A stretch of DNA of 21,348 nt from CANNDT01 sp945876205 (GTDB taxonomy: Bacteria; Acidobacteriota; Vicinamibacteria; Vicinamibacterales; UBA2999), in assembly GCA_947503365.1 (NCBI GenBank), contig CANNDT010000081.1:1-21348 (forward strand), read 5' to 3'. Shown here piece by piece: positions 1 to 7,357 of this stretch. Both the position numbers and the translations under genes were made by a program. A model generated the notes under the pieces. The model saw only the letters and a program-made list of their open reading frames with translations, did not search any database and was not told where the DNA came from. Numbering within the stretch: position 1 is the stretch's first letter; each line of letters opens with the position of its first letter.

Positions 1-11
1 GTTGCCGAATC

Positions 12-50
12 CTTCCGGGCGCGTTCGTTTGTTCAAACGAAATACGGAAG
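12..50. repeat. Nested inverted repeat (operator or hairpin) upstream of the M20 peptidase
   Basis: The inner palindrome TTCGTTTG (24-31), TT, CAAACGAA (34-41) is perfect over 8 bp per arm. It is framed by a second perfect pair, CTTCCG (12-17) and CGGAAG (45-50), so the whole segment can fold as one interrupted hairpin or offer a two-fold symmetric binding site. No T-run follows on either strand, which argues against an intrinsic terminator. The rest of 1-199 holds no gene I can support. The role as an operator for the gene at 200 is inference. Confidence 0.6.
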
Positions 51-199
51 AAAAGAGAACAGTCACCTGGTCAACGCGTCATCGAGGTGTGTTTCCCGCA
101 ACACACCGGTGTGGCTAACCGCCGACACCGTGGATCTTCTTCAACCGTTTGGATGGTGACCCTATTCAACCGCTCGAATGATATAGAGTCTCCACCGCG

Positions 200-1480
200 A
201 TGAATTCGTTTCGAAAAATCGCGCTGTCGGTCACGTGTGCGCTCGCGCCGACGATCGCGCACACCCAGGTAATCGGCGACGTGGGCGCATCCTTGATGCG
301 GCGCGCGGACGTGCGCGCGGCGCTCGAATCGGCCCGAAGCGAGGAGCCAATAGCGATCGAGGATCAGATCCGCATCTGTGAGATCCCGGCGCCCCCCTTC
401 AAGGAAGCCGACCGCGCGCGCGCCTATGCCGACGCATTTCGGAGCGCCGGCCTCCGGAATGTGCGGATCGACAAGCAGGGCAACGTGCTCGGGGAGCGGC
501 CCGGCCGTCTTCCTCCCTCGACTGCGCTCGGGGCAGGCAAACCACATCTGGTCTTCAGCGCGCACCTCGACACCGTGTTTCCCGAGGGCACCGACGTCCG
601 CGTCACCCGGGACGGGACCGTGCTCAGGGGACCCGGGATCGGCGACGACTGCCGCGGCCTCGCGGTGCTGCTGGCGGTCGTTCGCGCCATGAATAAGGGC
701 GGCGTGCAGACCCAGGGGACGATCACCTTCGTCGGAACCGTCGGAGAAGAGGGGCTTGGCGACCTGCGCGGCGCCAAGGCGCTGCTCAACGAGACGCTGC
801 GCGGCCAGGTCGATCGGTTTGTCTCCGTCGACGGCAGCGGCTACGGCATCACGCACAGGGCGGTCGGCAGCCGCCGGTACCGCGTCACGTTCAAGGGCCC
901 GGGCGGTCATAGCTACAGCGCGTTTGGCCTGGCGAACCCCGCCCACGCGTTGGGCCGCGCCATCGCCGCCTTTGGCGATCTGCACGTGCCGTCGGATCCG
1001 AAAACGACCTTTGCCGTGGGACGAATCGGCGGAGGTACCTCGGTCAACGCCATTCCGTTCGAGGCCTGGATGGAGGTCGACATGCGCTCGGTGGACGCCG
1101 CCGCGCTCCAGGCCCTGGAGTCAGGCTTCCTGAAAGCGGTCGATGGCGCGCTGCTCGCCGAGAACGCGCGGTGGAATCAGAACGGCCGGTTGACGGTGGA
1201 GAAGCAACTGGTGGGCGATCGTCCTGCGGGCCTCACTCCCGCCTCGTCGCCAATCGTGGAAGCCGCGGTCTCGGTGACCAGGGCGCTCGGCTTGGCTTCG
1301 ACCCTCGACGAGGGATCGACTGACGCCAATGCGGCCATGACGCTCGGGATTCCGGCCATCACCATCGATGCCGGCGGCCGCGGCATCGGCGCCCACGCCC
1401 TCGAGGAGACCTTCGACACCGCGGAGTCGTGGAAGGGAACCCAGCGCGCGCTACTGATCGCGATCGCGCTGGCTGAGTAA
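200..1480 (+). CDS. Exported M20-family zinc metallopeptidase
   Basis: This is a 426-residue M20/M25/M40-type di-zinc peptidase (peptidase T/CPG2-like), which removes residues from small peptides or acyl-amino acids. Residues 1-22 look like a signal peptide (basic start, hydrophobic stretch, Ala-rich end), so it probably acts in the periplasm. The zinc site is readable: H122-x-D124 in SAHLDTVF, D149/D150 in GIGDDCRG, the catalytic general base E183 followed by E184 in VGEEGLGD, D211 in SVDGSG and H399 near the C-terminus. GPGGHSYSAFG (233-243) is the usual signature of the inserted dimerisation domain. Length is normal for the family. The start is ATG 200; only a weak purine stretch precedes it. 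The 3' end overlaps the convergent membrane-protein gene by 30 bp. The exact substrate cannot be read from the sequence. Confidence 0.9.
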   Translation: MNSFRKIALSVTCALAPTIAHTQVIGDVGASLMRRADVRAALESARSEEPIAIEDQIRICEIPAPPFKEADRARAYADAFRSAGLRNVRIDKQGNVLGERPGRLPPSTALGAGKPHLVFSAHLDTVFPEGTDVRVTRDGTVLRGPGIGDDCRGLAVLLAVVRAMNKGGVQTQGTITFVGTVGEEGLGDLRGAKALLNETLRGQVDRFVSVDGSGYGITHRAVGSRRYRVTFKGPGGHSYSAFGLANPAHALGRAIAAFGDLHVPSDPKTTFAVGRIGGGTSVNAIPFEAWMEVDMRSVDAAALQALESGFLKAVDGALLAENARWNQNGRLTVEKQLVGDRPAGLTPASSPIVEAAVSVTRALGLASTLDEGSTDANAAMTLGIPAITIDAGGRGIGAHALEETFDTAESWKGTQRALLIAIALAE

Positions 1481-2032
1481 GAGCGCCTTGAAGCTTTCGA
1501 GCTCCACCGCGCGCTGACGGGCCGCCGCCCCGCGGGCGCGCACCACGCGGACGATGAAGGCCGCGTGCGGGAGGCCGACCGCGGCGAGCTCCAGCGGGGT
1601 TGGCCCAGGCAGCGCCGGCGGGATCAGGTTGATCACCGCCGCACAGACGAACACCACGGAAAACAGCGGATCGATTCCCCCGCCGGGCAGCGCCGGTCCC
1701 ACCGCCATCGCCGTCGTTTCCCAGCGCGGGCCATCCAGCTCGCCCTCGTAGCAGACCTGCAGATACCGGCCGATGCGCTCGACGCCGACGTGAAGAGCGT
1801 GGATGGCCTCGAAGCCGGCGACCAGCACCGCCAGCGACAGCAGGGCGGTGACCGGAAGCTCGGCGAAGAGAAACAAGACCACGGTCAACGACGCCCACCC
1901 GAGCATCGTCACTGGCAACAGGACCATTCTCGTGGTGCCCCGGCTGGCGATGGTCTGCCTCAGTACGGTGAATTCAGAGTCGGCGAGTGGCGTCTTCATT
2001 TGTCGGTCTTCCTGACTCACCTCTACTGGCAT
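1451..2032 (-). CDS. Conserved hypothetical multi-pass membrane protein
   Basis: I do not recognise a function. The 193-residue product has a polar N-terminus containing ADSEFTVLRQTIASRGTTR (residues 17-35), then two adjoining hydrophobic segments at about 36-58 and 60-77, a polar segment 78-117, and one or two more hydrophobic segments at about 122-141 and 146-165. The C-terminus is basic and probably cytoplasmic. Two starts are possible: ATG 2032, close behind an AAGAAG stretch, and an internal ATG at 1999 preceded by AGGAAG at good spacing. The internal start would give 182 residues and loses no membrane segment. The gene converges on the M20 peptidase and overlaps its last 30 bp, so both frames code there. 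It is divergent from dacA. A small integral inner-membrane protein is the most that can be said. Confidence 0.72.
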   Translation of the reverse strand: MPVEVSQEDRQMKTPLADSEFTVLRQTIASRGTTRMVLLPVTMLGWASLTVVLFLFAELPVTALLSLAVLVAGFEAIHALHVGVERIGRYLQVCYEGELDGPRWETTAMAVGPALPGGGIDPLFSVVFVCAAVINLIPPALPGPTPLELAAVGLPHAAFIVRVVRARGAAARQRAVELESFKALLLSQRDRDQ

Positions 2033-2094
2033 TCTTCTTGGAATGGTTGAGCGCTGAGGGGTGTAGCGATCAAGGAATGTGTATTAAATCTTGC

Positions 2095-2122
2095 TTGCAG
2101 GCTACAGAAATATTGCTACAAT
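2095..2122 (+). promoter_or_regulatory. Sigma70-type promoter for the D-Ala-D-Ala carboxypeptidase
   Basis: An extended -10 element, TGC-TACAAT (hexamer 2117-2122), lies 16 bp after a weak -35 candidate TTGCAG (2095-2100). TTGCTT at 2091 is an alternative -35 with a 20-bp spacer. Transcription would begin near 2129, giving a leader of about 40 nt to the GTG start at 2168. The AT-rich patch stands out from its GC-rich surroundings. Confidence 0.55.
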
Positions 2123-2167
2123 GCCGACACATTCCGTAACAACTTGTCGTTACCCAAAGGTTTAACC

Positions 2168-3250
2168 GTGACCCAAGCCCGGCTTTTCACGATCCTGAGA
2201 CTGATCTGTGCGTTGGCAACCGCCGGCGCGGTCGGGCTTCCGGTCGAGGCTGTCGCCCAGACGGCCACCAAGTCGACCACATCAGCCCCCCGCGGGTCCA
2301 CCGTCAAGAAGCCGAAGCTTACGCTCAAAAAGAAGAAGGCCCCCACGAAGGCCAGCACCGCGAGAGCGCGTCGAGCCCAGACGGCTCGTGTCCGCGCGGC
2401 CGCGGCGCTTCGTGAAGCCCAGGAACCCAAGTTCAAGCTGAATGATGCCGGCGCGCTGATTCCTGATGTGCGCGCGGAAGCGGCCATCATCTACAACCCC
2501 GAGAACGGCCAGATCCTCTACGAGGAGAACTCGCAGGGTACGCGCTCGATCGCCAGCATCACCAAGATCATGACGGCGGCCGTGTTCCTCGAGAGCGCCC
2601 CCGACCTGTCGCGGGAGATCGTCGTCGAGCGCGCCGACGTGCGCGCCGCCTCGACCACCTACCTCCGCGCCGGCTACAAGCTTCCGCTCTACGACGTGCT
2701 GCACCTGATGCTCATCGCGTCGGACAACGCGGCCGCGCGAGTGCTCTCACGCAGTTCCTCGCTCGGACCGTACGACGCGTTCATCGCGCGCATGAATGAA
2801 AAGGCGCGCGAGCTCGGGCTCACGAGCACGCACTACGCGGATCCCTCCGGTCTGCTGTCGGCCAACGTCTCATCGGCCTACGACATGGCGAGGCTGATTG
2901 CCTTCGTCGCCGGCGACGAGCGCATCTCCAGCGTGATGCGCAAGCAGTACCACTCGATCAACATTGGCCGCCGGACCATCACCGTGCACAGCACCAATCA
3001 GCTGGTGATGAAGGGCGACGTCGATGTGCTGGGCGGGAAGACCGGATTCATCAGCAAGGCGGGCTATTGCCTCGCGACGCTCCTGCGCCTGCCGCAGGGC
3101 GGGCCCCAGGTGGCGGTCGTCATCCTGGGCGCCAAGTCGAACGCGGGCCGTTTCTGGGAAACGCGCCACCTGTTCAACTGGCTCTCGAGCAAAGCGGGCG
3201 ACATCTTCGCAACGCCGGTGCAGGCTGCCGGCGCCTCCGCGACCAACTAA
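2168..3250 (+). CDS. dacA: D-alanyl-D-alanine carboxypeptidase (S11, PBP5-like)
   Basis: This low-molecular-weight penicillin-binding protein trims the terminal D-Ala of peptidoglycan stem peptides in the periplasm. With the GTG start at 2168 it has 360 residues. AAAGG sits 7 nt upstream; the longer frame from TTG 2144 lacks such a site and adds eight residues before the signal peptide. All three catalytic motifs are present: SxxK as S130-I-T-K133, SxN as S185-D-N187 and KTG at 291-293. Residues 1-31 form a signal peptide ending near VAQ. They are followed by an odd Lys-rich then Arg/Ala-rich linker (about 47-85) before the catalytic domain. That basic linker could bind anionic wall or membrane material, which is inference. 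The protein seems to lack a clear C-terminal PBP5 beta domain or amphipathic anchor; the end is a short Ala-rich tail. The stop overlaps the convergent fdhE stop by 4 bp. Confidence 0.92.
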   Translation: MTQARLFTILRLICALATAGAVGLPVEAVAQTATKSTTSAPRGSTVKKPKLTLKKKKAPTKASTARARRAQTARVRAAAALREAQEPKFKLNDAGALIPDVRAEAAIIYNPENGQILYEENSQGTRSIASITKIMTAAVFLESAPDLSREIVVERADVRAASTTYLRAGYKLPLYDVLHLMLIASDNAAARVLSRSSSLGPYDAFIARMNEKARELGLTSTHYADPSGLLSANVSSAYDMARLIAFVAGDERISSVMRKQYHSINIGRRTITVHSTNQLVMKGDVDVLGGKTGFISKAGYCLATLLRLPQGGPQVAVVILGAKSNAGRFWETRHLFNWLSSKAGDIFATPVQAAGASATN

Positions 3251-4122
3251 CTCGTATATCCCCTCTGGATCGCCGCCGCGTCGAGCGGCAGCGTCGCGAC
3301 GCTATCCACCGTCGGCATGACCGGCCGCGTGGCGCGCCGGCCGTCGTACGCCTTGAGATACCGGTGGCAGGCATCGCACGCATAGACGCGGTACTGGCCG
3401 TCGGTCGTGGCGAATGACGTGATACGCCCTCGGTCGCTGTTGCGGCAGTAGGGACAGGTGAGCGGCTCGAACTTCCAGCGCATCGCGCAGCGGCCGCAAA
3501 TCAGGTGACGCTCGGCGGCGGGCGTAATCACCGCGAAGTCAGGCTCTCCGCCGCACAACGGGCAATGCGAGTGCGTCCACGTCGCCAGGTCGGAGCGCTG
3601 CTGCAGCACCTCGGCACAGCGCGACAGGAAGGGCCGCATCGCGACAGTCAGCACCTGGTCGAGGATGCCGTCGACGGGGGGCTCCGGCGCGGAGAAGCCC
3701 ACCGCCACCACGTGCCGCTCGGCTCCGGTGCGATACCACTGCGCCACCACCGTCACCAGCGTCATGTCGCGCCCGACGGCCTGTACTCTCTGATAATCCG
3801 CATCATCGAGCGCGCCGAAGCGGCGCAGGACGTCTGCCGTCTGCCGCACCATGAGGCGGAGGTCGGTCAGCTCCAGCGGAATCGTCTCGAAGCGCAGGAG
3901 AGGACGGGCCTCGACGGCGTGGCGGGTGAGGATGTCGGCGCTGAGTTCCAGGGCGGGTAGCGGCACACGCCCCTGGATCCGCCGCTGCAGCTCGTTCAAC
4001 TCGAGTTGCATGTCGACGGCATCGGCCAGCTCCGGATGCTGTTCCTTCAGCGCGCGGAGTTCGGCGGCTTCCCGCGTATCACTGCGTGCGGGACGAGGGG
4101 GGCGTTCGCCCGGTTCAGCCAC
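3247..4122 (-). CDS. fdhE: FdhE-like formate dehydrogenase accessory protein
   Basis: The 291-residue product matches the FdhE family, cytoplasmic rubredoxin-like proteins that help assemble or activate respiratory formate dehydrogenase. The C-terminal half carries four CxxC motifs: C187-PL-C190, C209-GR-C212, C223-PY-C226 and C249-DA-C252. They form two zinc- or iron-binding knuckles within a HCPLCGGEPDF ... RWKFEPLTCPYC ... YRVYACDAC pattern typical of FdhE. The N-terminal half (about 15-165) is helical. The start is GTG 4122 with no clear Shine-Dalgarno; the next in-frame Met is at residue 38 and would remove the N-terminal helix. No formate dehydrogenase or selenocysteine genes are in the window, so the partner must lie elsewhere or the gene may serve another metalloenzyme. 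It is divergent from glgA. Confidence 0.85.
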   Translation of the reverse strand: MAEPGERPPRPARSDTREAAELRALKEQHPELADAVDMQLELNELQRRIQGRVPLPALELSADILTRHAVEARPLLRFETIPLELTDLRLMVRQTADVLRRFGALDDADYQRVQAVGRDMTLVTVVAQWYRTGAERHVVAVGFSAPEPPVDGILDQVLTVAMRPFLSRCAEVLQQRSDLATWTHSHCPLCGGEPDFAVITPAAERHLICGRCAMRWKFEPLTCPYCRNSDRGRITSFATTDGQYRVYACDACHRYLKAYDGRRATRPVMPTVDSVATLPLDAAAIQRGYTS

Positions 4123-4138
4123 GGTGCGATCATACTTA

Positions 4139-4167
4139 AGTAGCTAGGTGGCTGCTACCCAGCTACT
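4139..4167. repeat. Head-to-head octamer repeat forming a hairpin between fdhE and glgA
   Basis: The arms AGTAGCT-A-GGT (4139-4149) and ACC-C-AGCTACT (4157-4167) pair over 7+3 bp with one mismatch around a 7-nt loop. Each arm contains degenerate copies of GGTAGCTG, the same octamer repeated head-to-tail at 21152-21191. Here two forward copies meet two reverse copies. The element fills most of the 55-bp gap between the divergent starts, so it overlaps whatever promoters these genes use. Confidence 0.7.
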
Positions 4168-4177
4168 ATCGTGACCG

Positions 4178-5638
4178 ATGCGGATCCTGATGATTGCGTC
4201 CGAGGCCACGCCCTTTGCGAAGACCGGCGGACTGGCGGAGGTGCTCGGGTCATTGCCAAAGGCGCTGGTACGCCTCGGCCATCAGGTCGACGTCGTGATC
4301 CCCCGGTACCGCGGCGTCACGGCGGGTGCGCTCATCGGCCGGCTCCAGGTTCCCCTTGTCGGCGAGGCGCCCAGCGCGGACGTCTACGCGGTGTCCGCGG
4401 GGGGCGTGCGTACGATCTTCATCGACCAACCCTCCTACTTCGATCGCGACTACCTGTACGGCGCCTCCGGCCACGACTATCCCGACAATCCCGACCGATT
4501 CGCGTTCTTCGCCCGCGCCGCCCTCGAGTGGGCCGCCGGCACGCCCTACGACGTCATCCACGGCCACGACTGGCAGGCGGGCCTGGTGCCCGTGCTGCTC
4601 GCCAATCACCCCACGCTTGGCCGGATTCCGACCGTCTTCACCATCCATAACCTCGCGTACCAGGGCGTCTTCGACGCGAGCTGGCTACCGAGGCTCGGCC
4701 TGGGCTGGGAGCTGATGCGGGTCGACGCGCTCGAGTTCTGGGGACGCGTCAGTTTTCTCAAAGGGGGCATCGTATTCAGCCGGCTGATCACCACCGTCAG
4801 CCCCCGCTACGCGCGGGAGATCCAGACCCCCGAATACGGCTTTGGCTTCGACGGCATCCTCCGGGAGCGGGCGGCCGACCTCGTGGGGATTCTCAACGGA
4901 ATCGACTACGATCAATGGGATCCGGCGCGCGACCCGCACCTTCCAGTGCCCTTTGATGCGTCAAACCTGGCAGGGAAGGCCGCCGCCAAGAGACGGCTCC
5001 TCGAACGGGCTGGATTGCCGGTCACCGCGGTCACGCTGGACCGGCCGGTGGTGGGGCTGATTTCGCGCCTGGTGGATCAAAAAGGCTTCGATCTGCTGGA
5101 GGAGCTGAGCGACGAGCTCCCGCGGTTGGACGCCTCGTTCGTGCTGCTGGGCAGCGGCGAGCGGCGCTACGAGGATTTGTGGCTCGGCCTGGCGGCGCGG
5201 CATCCGGACCGGATTGCCACGCGGATTGGGTTTGACGAGCCGCTGGCGCACCTGATCGAGGGAGGATCGGACCTCTTTCTGATGCCGTCGCGCTTCGAGC
5301 CGTGCGGGCTGAACCAGATGTACAGCCTGCGGTACGGAACGGTGCCGGTGGTGCGCGCGACGGGCGGCCTGGCCGACACGGTGCGGAATTTCGATCGCAG
5401 CAGCGGCACGGGCAACGGGTTCAGCTTCGAGGATTATTCATCGCAGGCGTTGCTTGATACGCTGCGGTGGGCGTTGAGCCTCTACGAGAACAAGCGGCTG
5501 TGGCGGCGCATCCAGGTCGCCGGCATGAAACAGGACTTCTCGTGGGACCACTCGGCGCGGCAATACGTGGGCGTCTACGAACGAGCGAACGGGAGACACA
5601 ATGGCATCAGAAAAGATCAAGACCTTCACCGACAGTAA
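4178..5638 (+). CDS. glgA: Glycogen synthase (ADP-glucose type, GT5)
   Basis: This enzyme transfers glucose from ADP-glucose to the non-reducing end of an alpha-1,4-glucan in the cytoplasm. The 486-residue length is normal for bacterial GlgA. Seen in order are the N-terminal KTGGLAEV signature with K15, the HGHDWQ motif at 128-133, R297 and K302 in SRLVDQKG, and E374 in RFEPCGLNQMYSLRYGT (start of the E-x7-E-type acceptor/donor motif). ATGGLADTV follows at 394-402. The start ATG 4178 leads straight into MRILMIASEATPFAKTGGL as expected. The last 16 or so residues are encoded across the trxA ribosome-binding site and start codon (38-bp overlap) and do not look family-conserved. No branching enzyme, ADP-glucose pyrophosphorylase or phosphorylase is nearby, so the rest of the glycogen pathway is elsewhere. 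Confidence 0.96.
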   Translation: MRILMIASEATPFAKTGGLAEVLGSLPKALVRLGHQVDVVIPRYRGVTAGALIGRLQVPLVGEAPSADVYAVSAGGVRTIFIDQPSYFDRDYLYGASGHDYPDNPDRFAFFARAALEWAAGTPYDVIHGHDWQAGLVPVLLANHPTLGRIPTVFTIHNLAYQGVFDASWLPRLGLGWELMRVDALEFWGRVSFLKGGIVFSRLITTVSPRYAREIQTPEYGFGFDGILRERAADLVGILNGIDYDQWDPARDPHLPVPFDASNLAGKAAAKRRLLERAGLPVTAVTLDRPVVGLISRLVDQKGFDLLEELSDELPRLDASFVLLGSGERRYEDLWLGLAARHPDRIATRIGFDEPLAHLIEGGSDLFLMPSRFEPCGLNQMYSLRYGTVPVVRATGGLADTVRNFDRSSGTGNGFSFEDYSSQALLDTLRWALSLYENKRLWRRIQVAGMKQDFSWDHSARQYVGVYERANGRHNGIRKDQDLHRQ

Positions 5639-5927
5639 CTTTGACGACGAGACGAAGACCGGTGTGGTCCTCGTCGACTTCTGGGCCGAATGGTGCGGGC
5701 CGTGCCGGCGCCTGGCGCCGACCGTTGAAGCGCTGGCCGGCGAGTACGACGGCCGCGCCACCGTGGCCAAGCTCAACGTGGACGAGAACCCCAACGTCCC
5801 GGGCCGCTTCATGATTCGCGGCATCCCGACGCTCCTGCTCTTCAAGAACGGTGAGCTGGCGGAAACGATGGTCGGGCTCTCGCCGAAGGAAGACATCGCG
5901 AAGCTGATCGACAAGCACCTCGCCTGA
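5601..5927 (+). CDS. trxA: Thioredoxin
   Basis: This 108-residue cytoplasmic thioredoxin reduces protein disulfides with electrons from TrxB. The active site is W31-C32-G-P-C35 within DFWAEWCGPCRRLAP, and the cis-proline loop is GIPT with P76. Length and fold order are those of a canonical single-domain thioredoxin. GGGAG lies 6 nt before ATG 5601, a good ribosome-binding site, although both sit inside the 3' end of glgA in another frame. The stop is 7 nt before trxB, so the two are almost certainly co-transcribed and form a complete reducing pair. Confidence 0.96.
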   Translation: MASEKIKTFTDSNFDDETKTGVVLVDFWAEWCGPCRRLAPTVEALAGEYDGRATVAKLNVDENPNVPGRFMIRGIPTLLLFKNGELAETMVGLSPKEDIAKLIDKHLA

Positions 5928-5934
5928 GACCCAC

Positions 5935-6915
5935 ATGGCCGACCGCAAAGTCGTCATCATTGGGTCGGGCCCCGCGGGCCTGACCGCCGCCCTCTACGCC
6001 GCGCGCGCGAACCTCTCCCCGCTCCTCATCGAAGGCCTCGAGGCGGGGGGACAGTTGATGCTGACGACGATGGTCGAGAACTGGCCCGGCTATCGCGACG
6101 GGATCATGGGTCCCGACCTGATGGCGGAGATGCGGGCGCAGGCGGAACGGTTTGGCACCGAGGTGATCCAGGGCAACGTCAAGAGCGTTGACCTGCAGAT
6201 GCGTCCGTTTACGCTCTCCTTCGGCGACGGCCGAACGGCCGTGACGACCGAATCGCTGATCATCGCCACCGGCGCTTCCGCCCGCTGGCTCGAGATCGGA
6301 TCCGACCGCAAGCTCTCCGGACACGGCGTGTCGACCTGCGCCACCTGCGATGGGTATTTCTTCCGCGGCAAGCCGATTGCCGTTATCGGCGGCGGCGACT
6401 CCGCGGTGGAAGAGGCGGTCTACCTCACCAAGTTCGCCTCGAAGGTCACCGTCGTCCATCGGCGCGACACGTTGCGCGCGTCGAAGATCATGCAGGACAA
6501 GGCGTTCGCCAATCCGAAGATCGAATTCATCTGGGATTCGGAAGTGGCCGAGGTCAAGGATCTCGCCAAAGGGGAGGTCACCGGGATCGTGCTCCGCAAC
6601 CTCAAGACCGGGCACCTGAGCGAGGTGCCGCTCGACGGGGTGTTCATCGCCATCGGCCACACGCCGAACACCACGCTCTTCAAGGGGCAGGTCGATCTCG
6701 ACGGCAACGGCTACATCGTGACGCATCACGGCACCCGCACCAATATTCCAGGCGTGTTCGCGGCGGGCGACGTCCAGGATCACATCTACCGGCAGGCGAT
6801 CACCGCCGCCGGGTCGGGATGCATGGCGGCGCTCGACGCCGAGCGGTATCTCGAGCATCTTCCCGAGATTGACGAGAGTACGGACTCCGCGGCCTGCGCC
6901 ACGCTGGTGCCCTGA
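5935..6915 (+). CDS. trxB: Thioredoxin-disulfide reductase
   Basis: This FAD-dependent low-molecular-weight reductase passes electrons from NADPH to thioredoxin. The 326 residues show GSGPAG (10-15) for FAD, the redox centre C135-A-T-C138-D in CATCDGYFF, GGGDSAVEEA (152-161) for the NADPH domain and HRRD (175-178), the usual 2'-phosphate recognition motif that points to NADPH. GVFAAGDVQD (273-282) is the second FAD motif. A C-terminal tail after about residue 310 contains an extra cysteine (C321) near the end that is not part of the classical active site. The gene follows trxA at 7 nt. Three bases of stop lead directly into a 7-bp tandem repeat. Confidence 0.96.
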   Translation: MADRKVVIIGSGPAGLTAALYAARANLSPLLIEGLEAGGQLMLTTMVENWPGYRDGIMGPDLMAEMRAQAERFGTEVIQGNVKSVDLQMRPFTLSFGDGRTAVTTESLIIATGASARWLEIGSDRKLSGHGVSTCATCDGYFFRGKPIAVIGGGDSAVEEAVYLTKFASKVTVVHRRDTLRASKIMQDKAFANPKIEFIWDSEVAEVKDLAKGEVTGIVLRNLKTGHLSEVPLDGVFIAIGHTPNTTLFKGQVDLDGNGYIVTHHGTRTNIPGVFAAGDVQDHIYRQAITAAGSGCMAALDAERYLEHLPEIDESTDSAACATLVP

Positions 6916-6943
6916 TTCCTGGTTCCTAGTTCCTAGTTCCTCA
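6916..6943 (+). repeat. Heptamer tandem array TTCCTAG (about 3.7 units)
   Basis: TTCCTGG (6916-6922), TTCCTAG (6923-6929), TTCCTAG (6930-6936) and TTCCTC (6937-6942) run head to tail with no spacers. The array starts at the first base after the trxB stop and ends against the ATG of the next gene, so it fills the whole 27-bp gap. No Shine-Dalgarno remains for the downstream gene. Confidence 0.85.
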
Positions 6944-7305
6944 TGATCACCGGCTTCCATGCGCTGATCTACACGGACGAGGCCGAGAAGGTCCGCGCCT
7001 TCTTCCGTGACGTCATGGAAGCGCCATATGTGGATGCCGGCCAGGGCTGGCTGATCTTCGCGCTCCCGCCCGCGGAGCTCGGCATCCACCCCAAGAACGC
7101 AAACGATTCGCGAAAGACGACGCACGAGTTTTATCTGATGTGCGACGACATCACGAAGACCGTCGAGGATCTGCAGAAGAAGGGCGTCGAGCTCGCGCGT
7201 CCGATCGAAGACCAGGGCTTCGGCCTGATGACCGCCATCAAGCTGCCCGGCGGCAGCGAGCTCGGGCTCTACCAGCCGAAGCATCCCGTACCGCCGCGGG
7301 GCTGA
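6943..7305 (+). CDS. VOC (glyoxalase/bleomycin-resistance fold) protein
   Basis: The 120-residue product has the two beta-alpha-beta-beta-beta modules of the vicinal-oxygen-chelate superfamily. Candidate metal ligands are H6 in GFHALIY, E45 or H49 in AELGIHP, H61 in THEFYLMCDDI and E106 in SELGLYQP. The order fits a His/Glu metal site, but the assignment is by pattern only. Members bind or transform small molecules (methylglyoxal-type, dioxygenase-type or antibiotic-binding), and the sequence does not tell which. ATG 6943 is the natural start because MITGFHALIYT is a typical first strand. Nothing like a ribosome-binding site precedes it, only the TTCCTAG repeats. The gene may depend on read-through from trxAB. 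Confidence 0.82.
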   Translation: MITGFHALIYTDEAEKVRAFFRDVMEAPYVDAGQGWLIFALPPAELGIHPKNANDSRKTTHEFYLMCDDITKTVEDLQKKGVELARPIEDQGFGLMTAIKLPGGSELGLYQPKHPVPPRG

Positions 7306-7320
7306 CCGAAGCTGATCGAA
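7301..7320 (+). repeat. Decamer direct repeat (two units)
   Basis: GCTGACCGAA (7301-7310) is followed directly by GCTGATCGAA (7311-7320), one mismatch in ten. The first unit contains the TGA stop of the VOC gene. A strong palindrome follows five bases later. Confidence 0.6.
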
Positions 7321-7324
7321 GTGG

Positions 7325-7344
7325 GGGCCGGCTTCAGCCGGCCC
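7325..7344. repeat. GC-rich palindrome, REP-like
   Basis: GGGCCGGCT (7325-7333), TC, AGCCGGCCC (7336-7344) is a perfect 9-bp inverted repeat with a 2-nt centre; in RNA it would close as 8 bp with a 4-nt loop. There is no T-run, so it is not a classical intrinsic terminator. It ends just before the AGGG that would serve as ribosome-binding site for the DinB-fold gene. It could be a repetitive extragenic palindrome or a processing or attenuation hairpin. Confidence 0.7.
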
Positions 7345-7357
7345 AGGGATGACGCGG

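Noticed and set aside
71..985. 304-codon open frame on the minus strand
   Set aside because: It is antisense to the M20 peptidase, whose zinc ligands are all intact on the plus strand.
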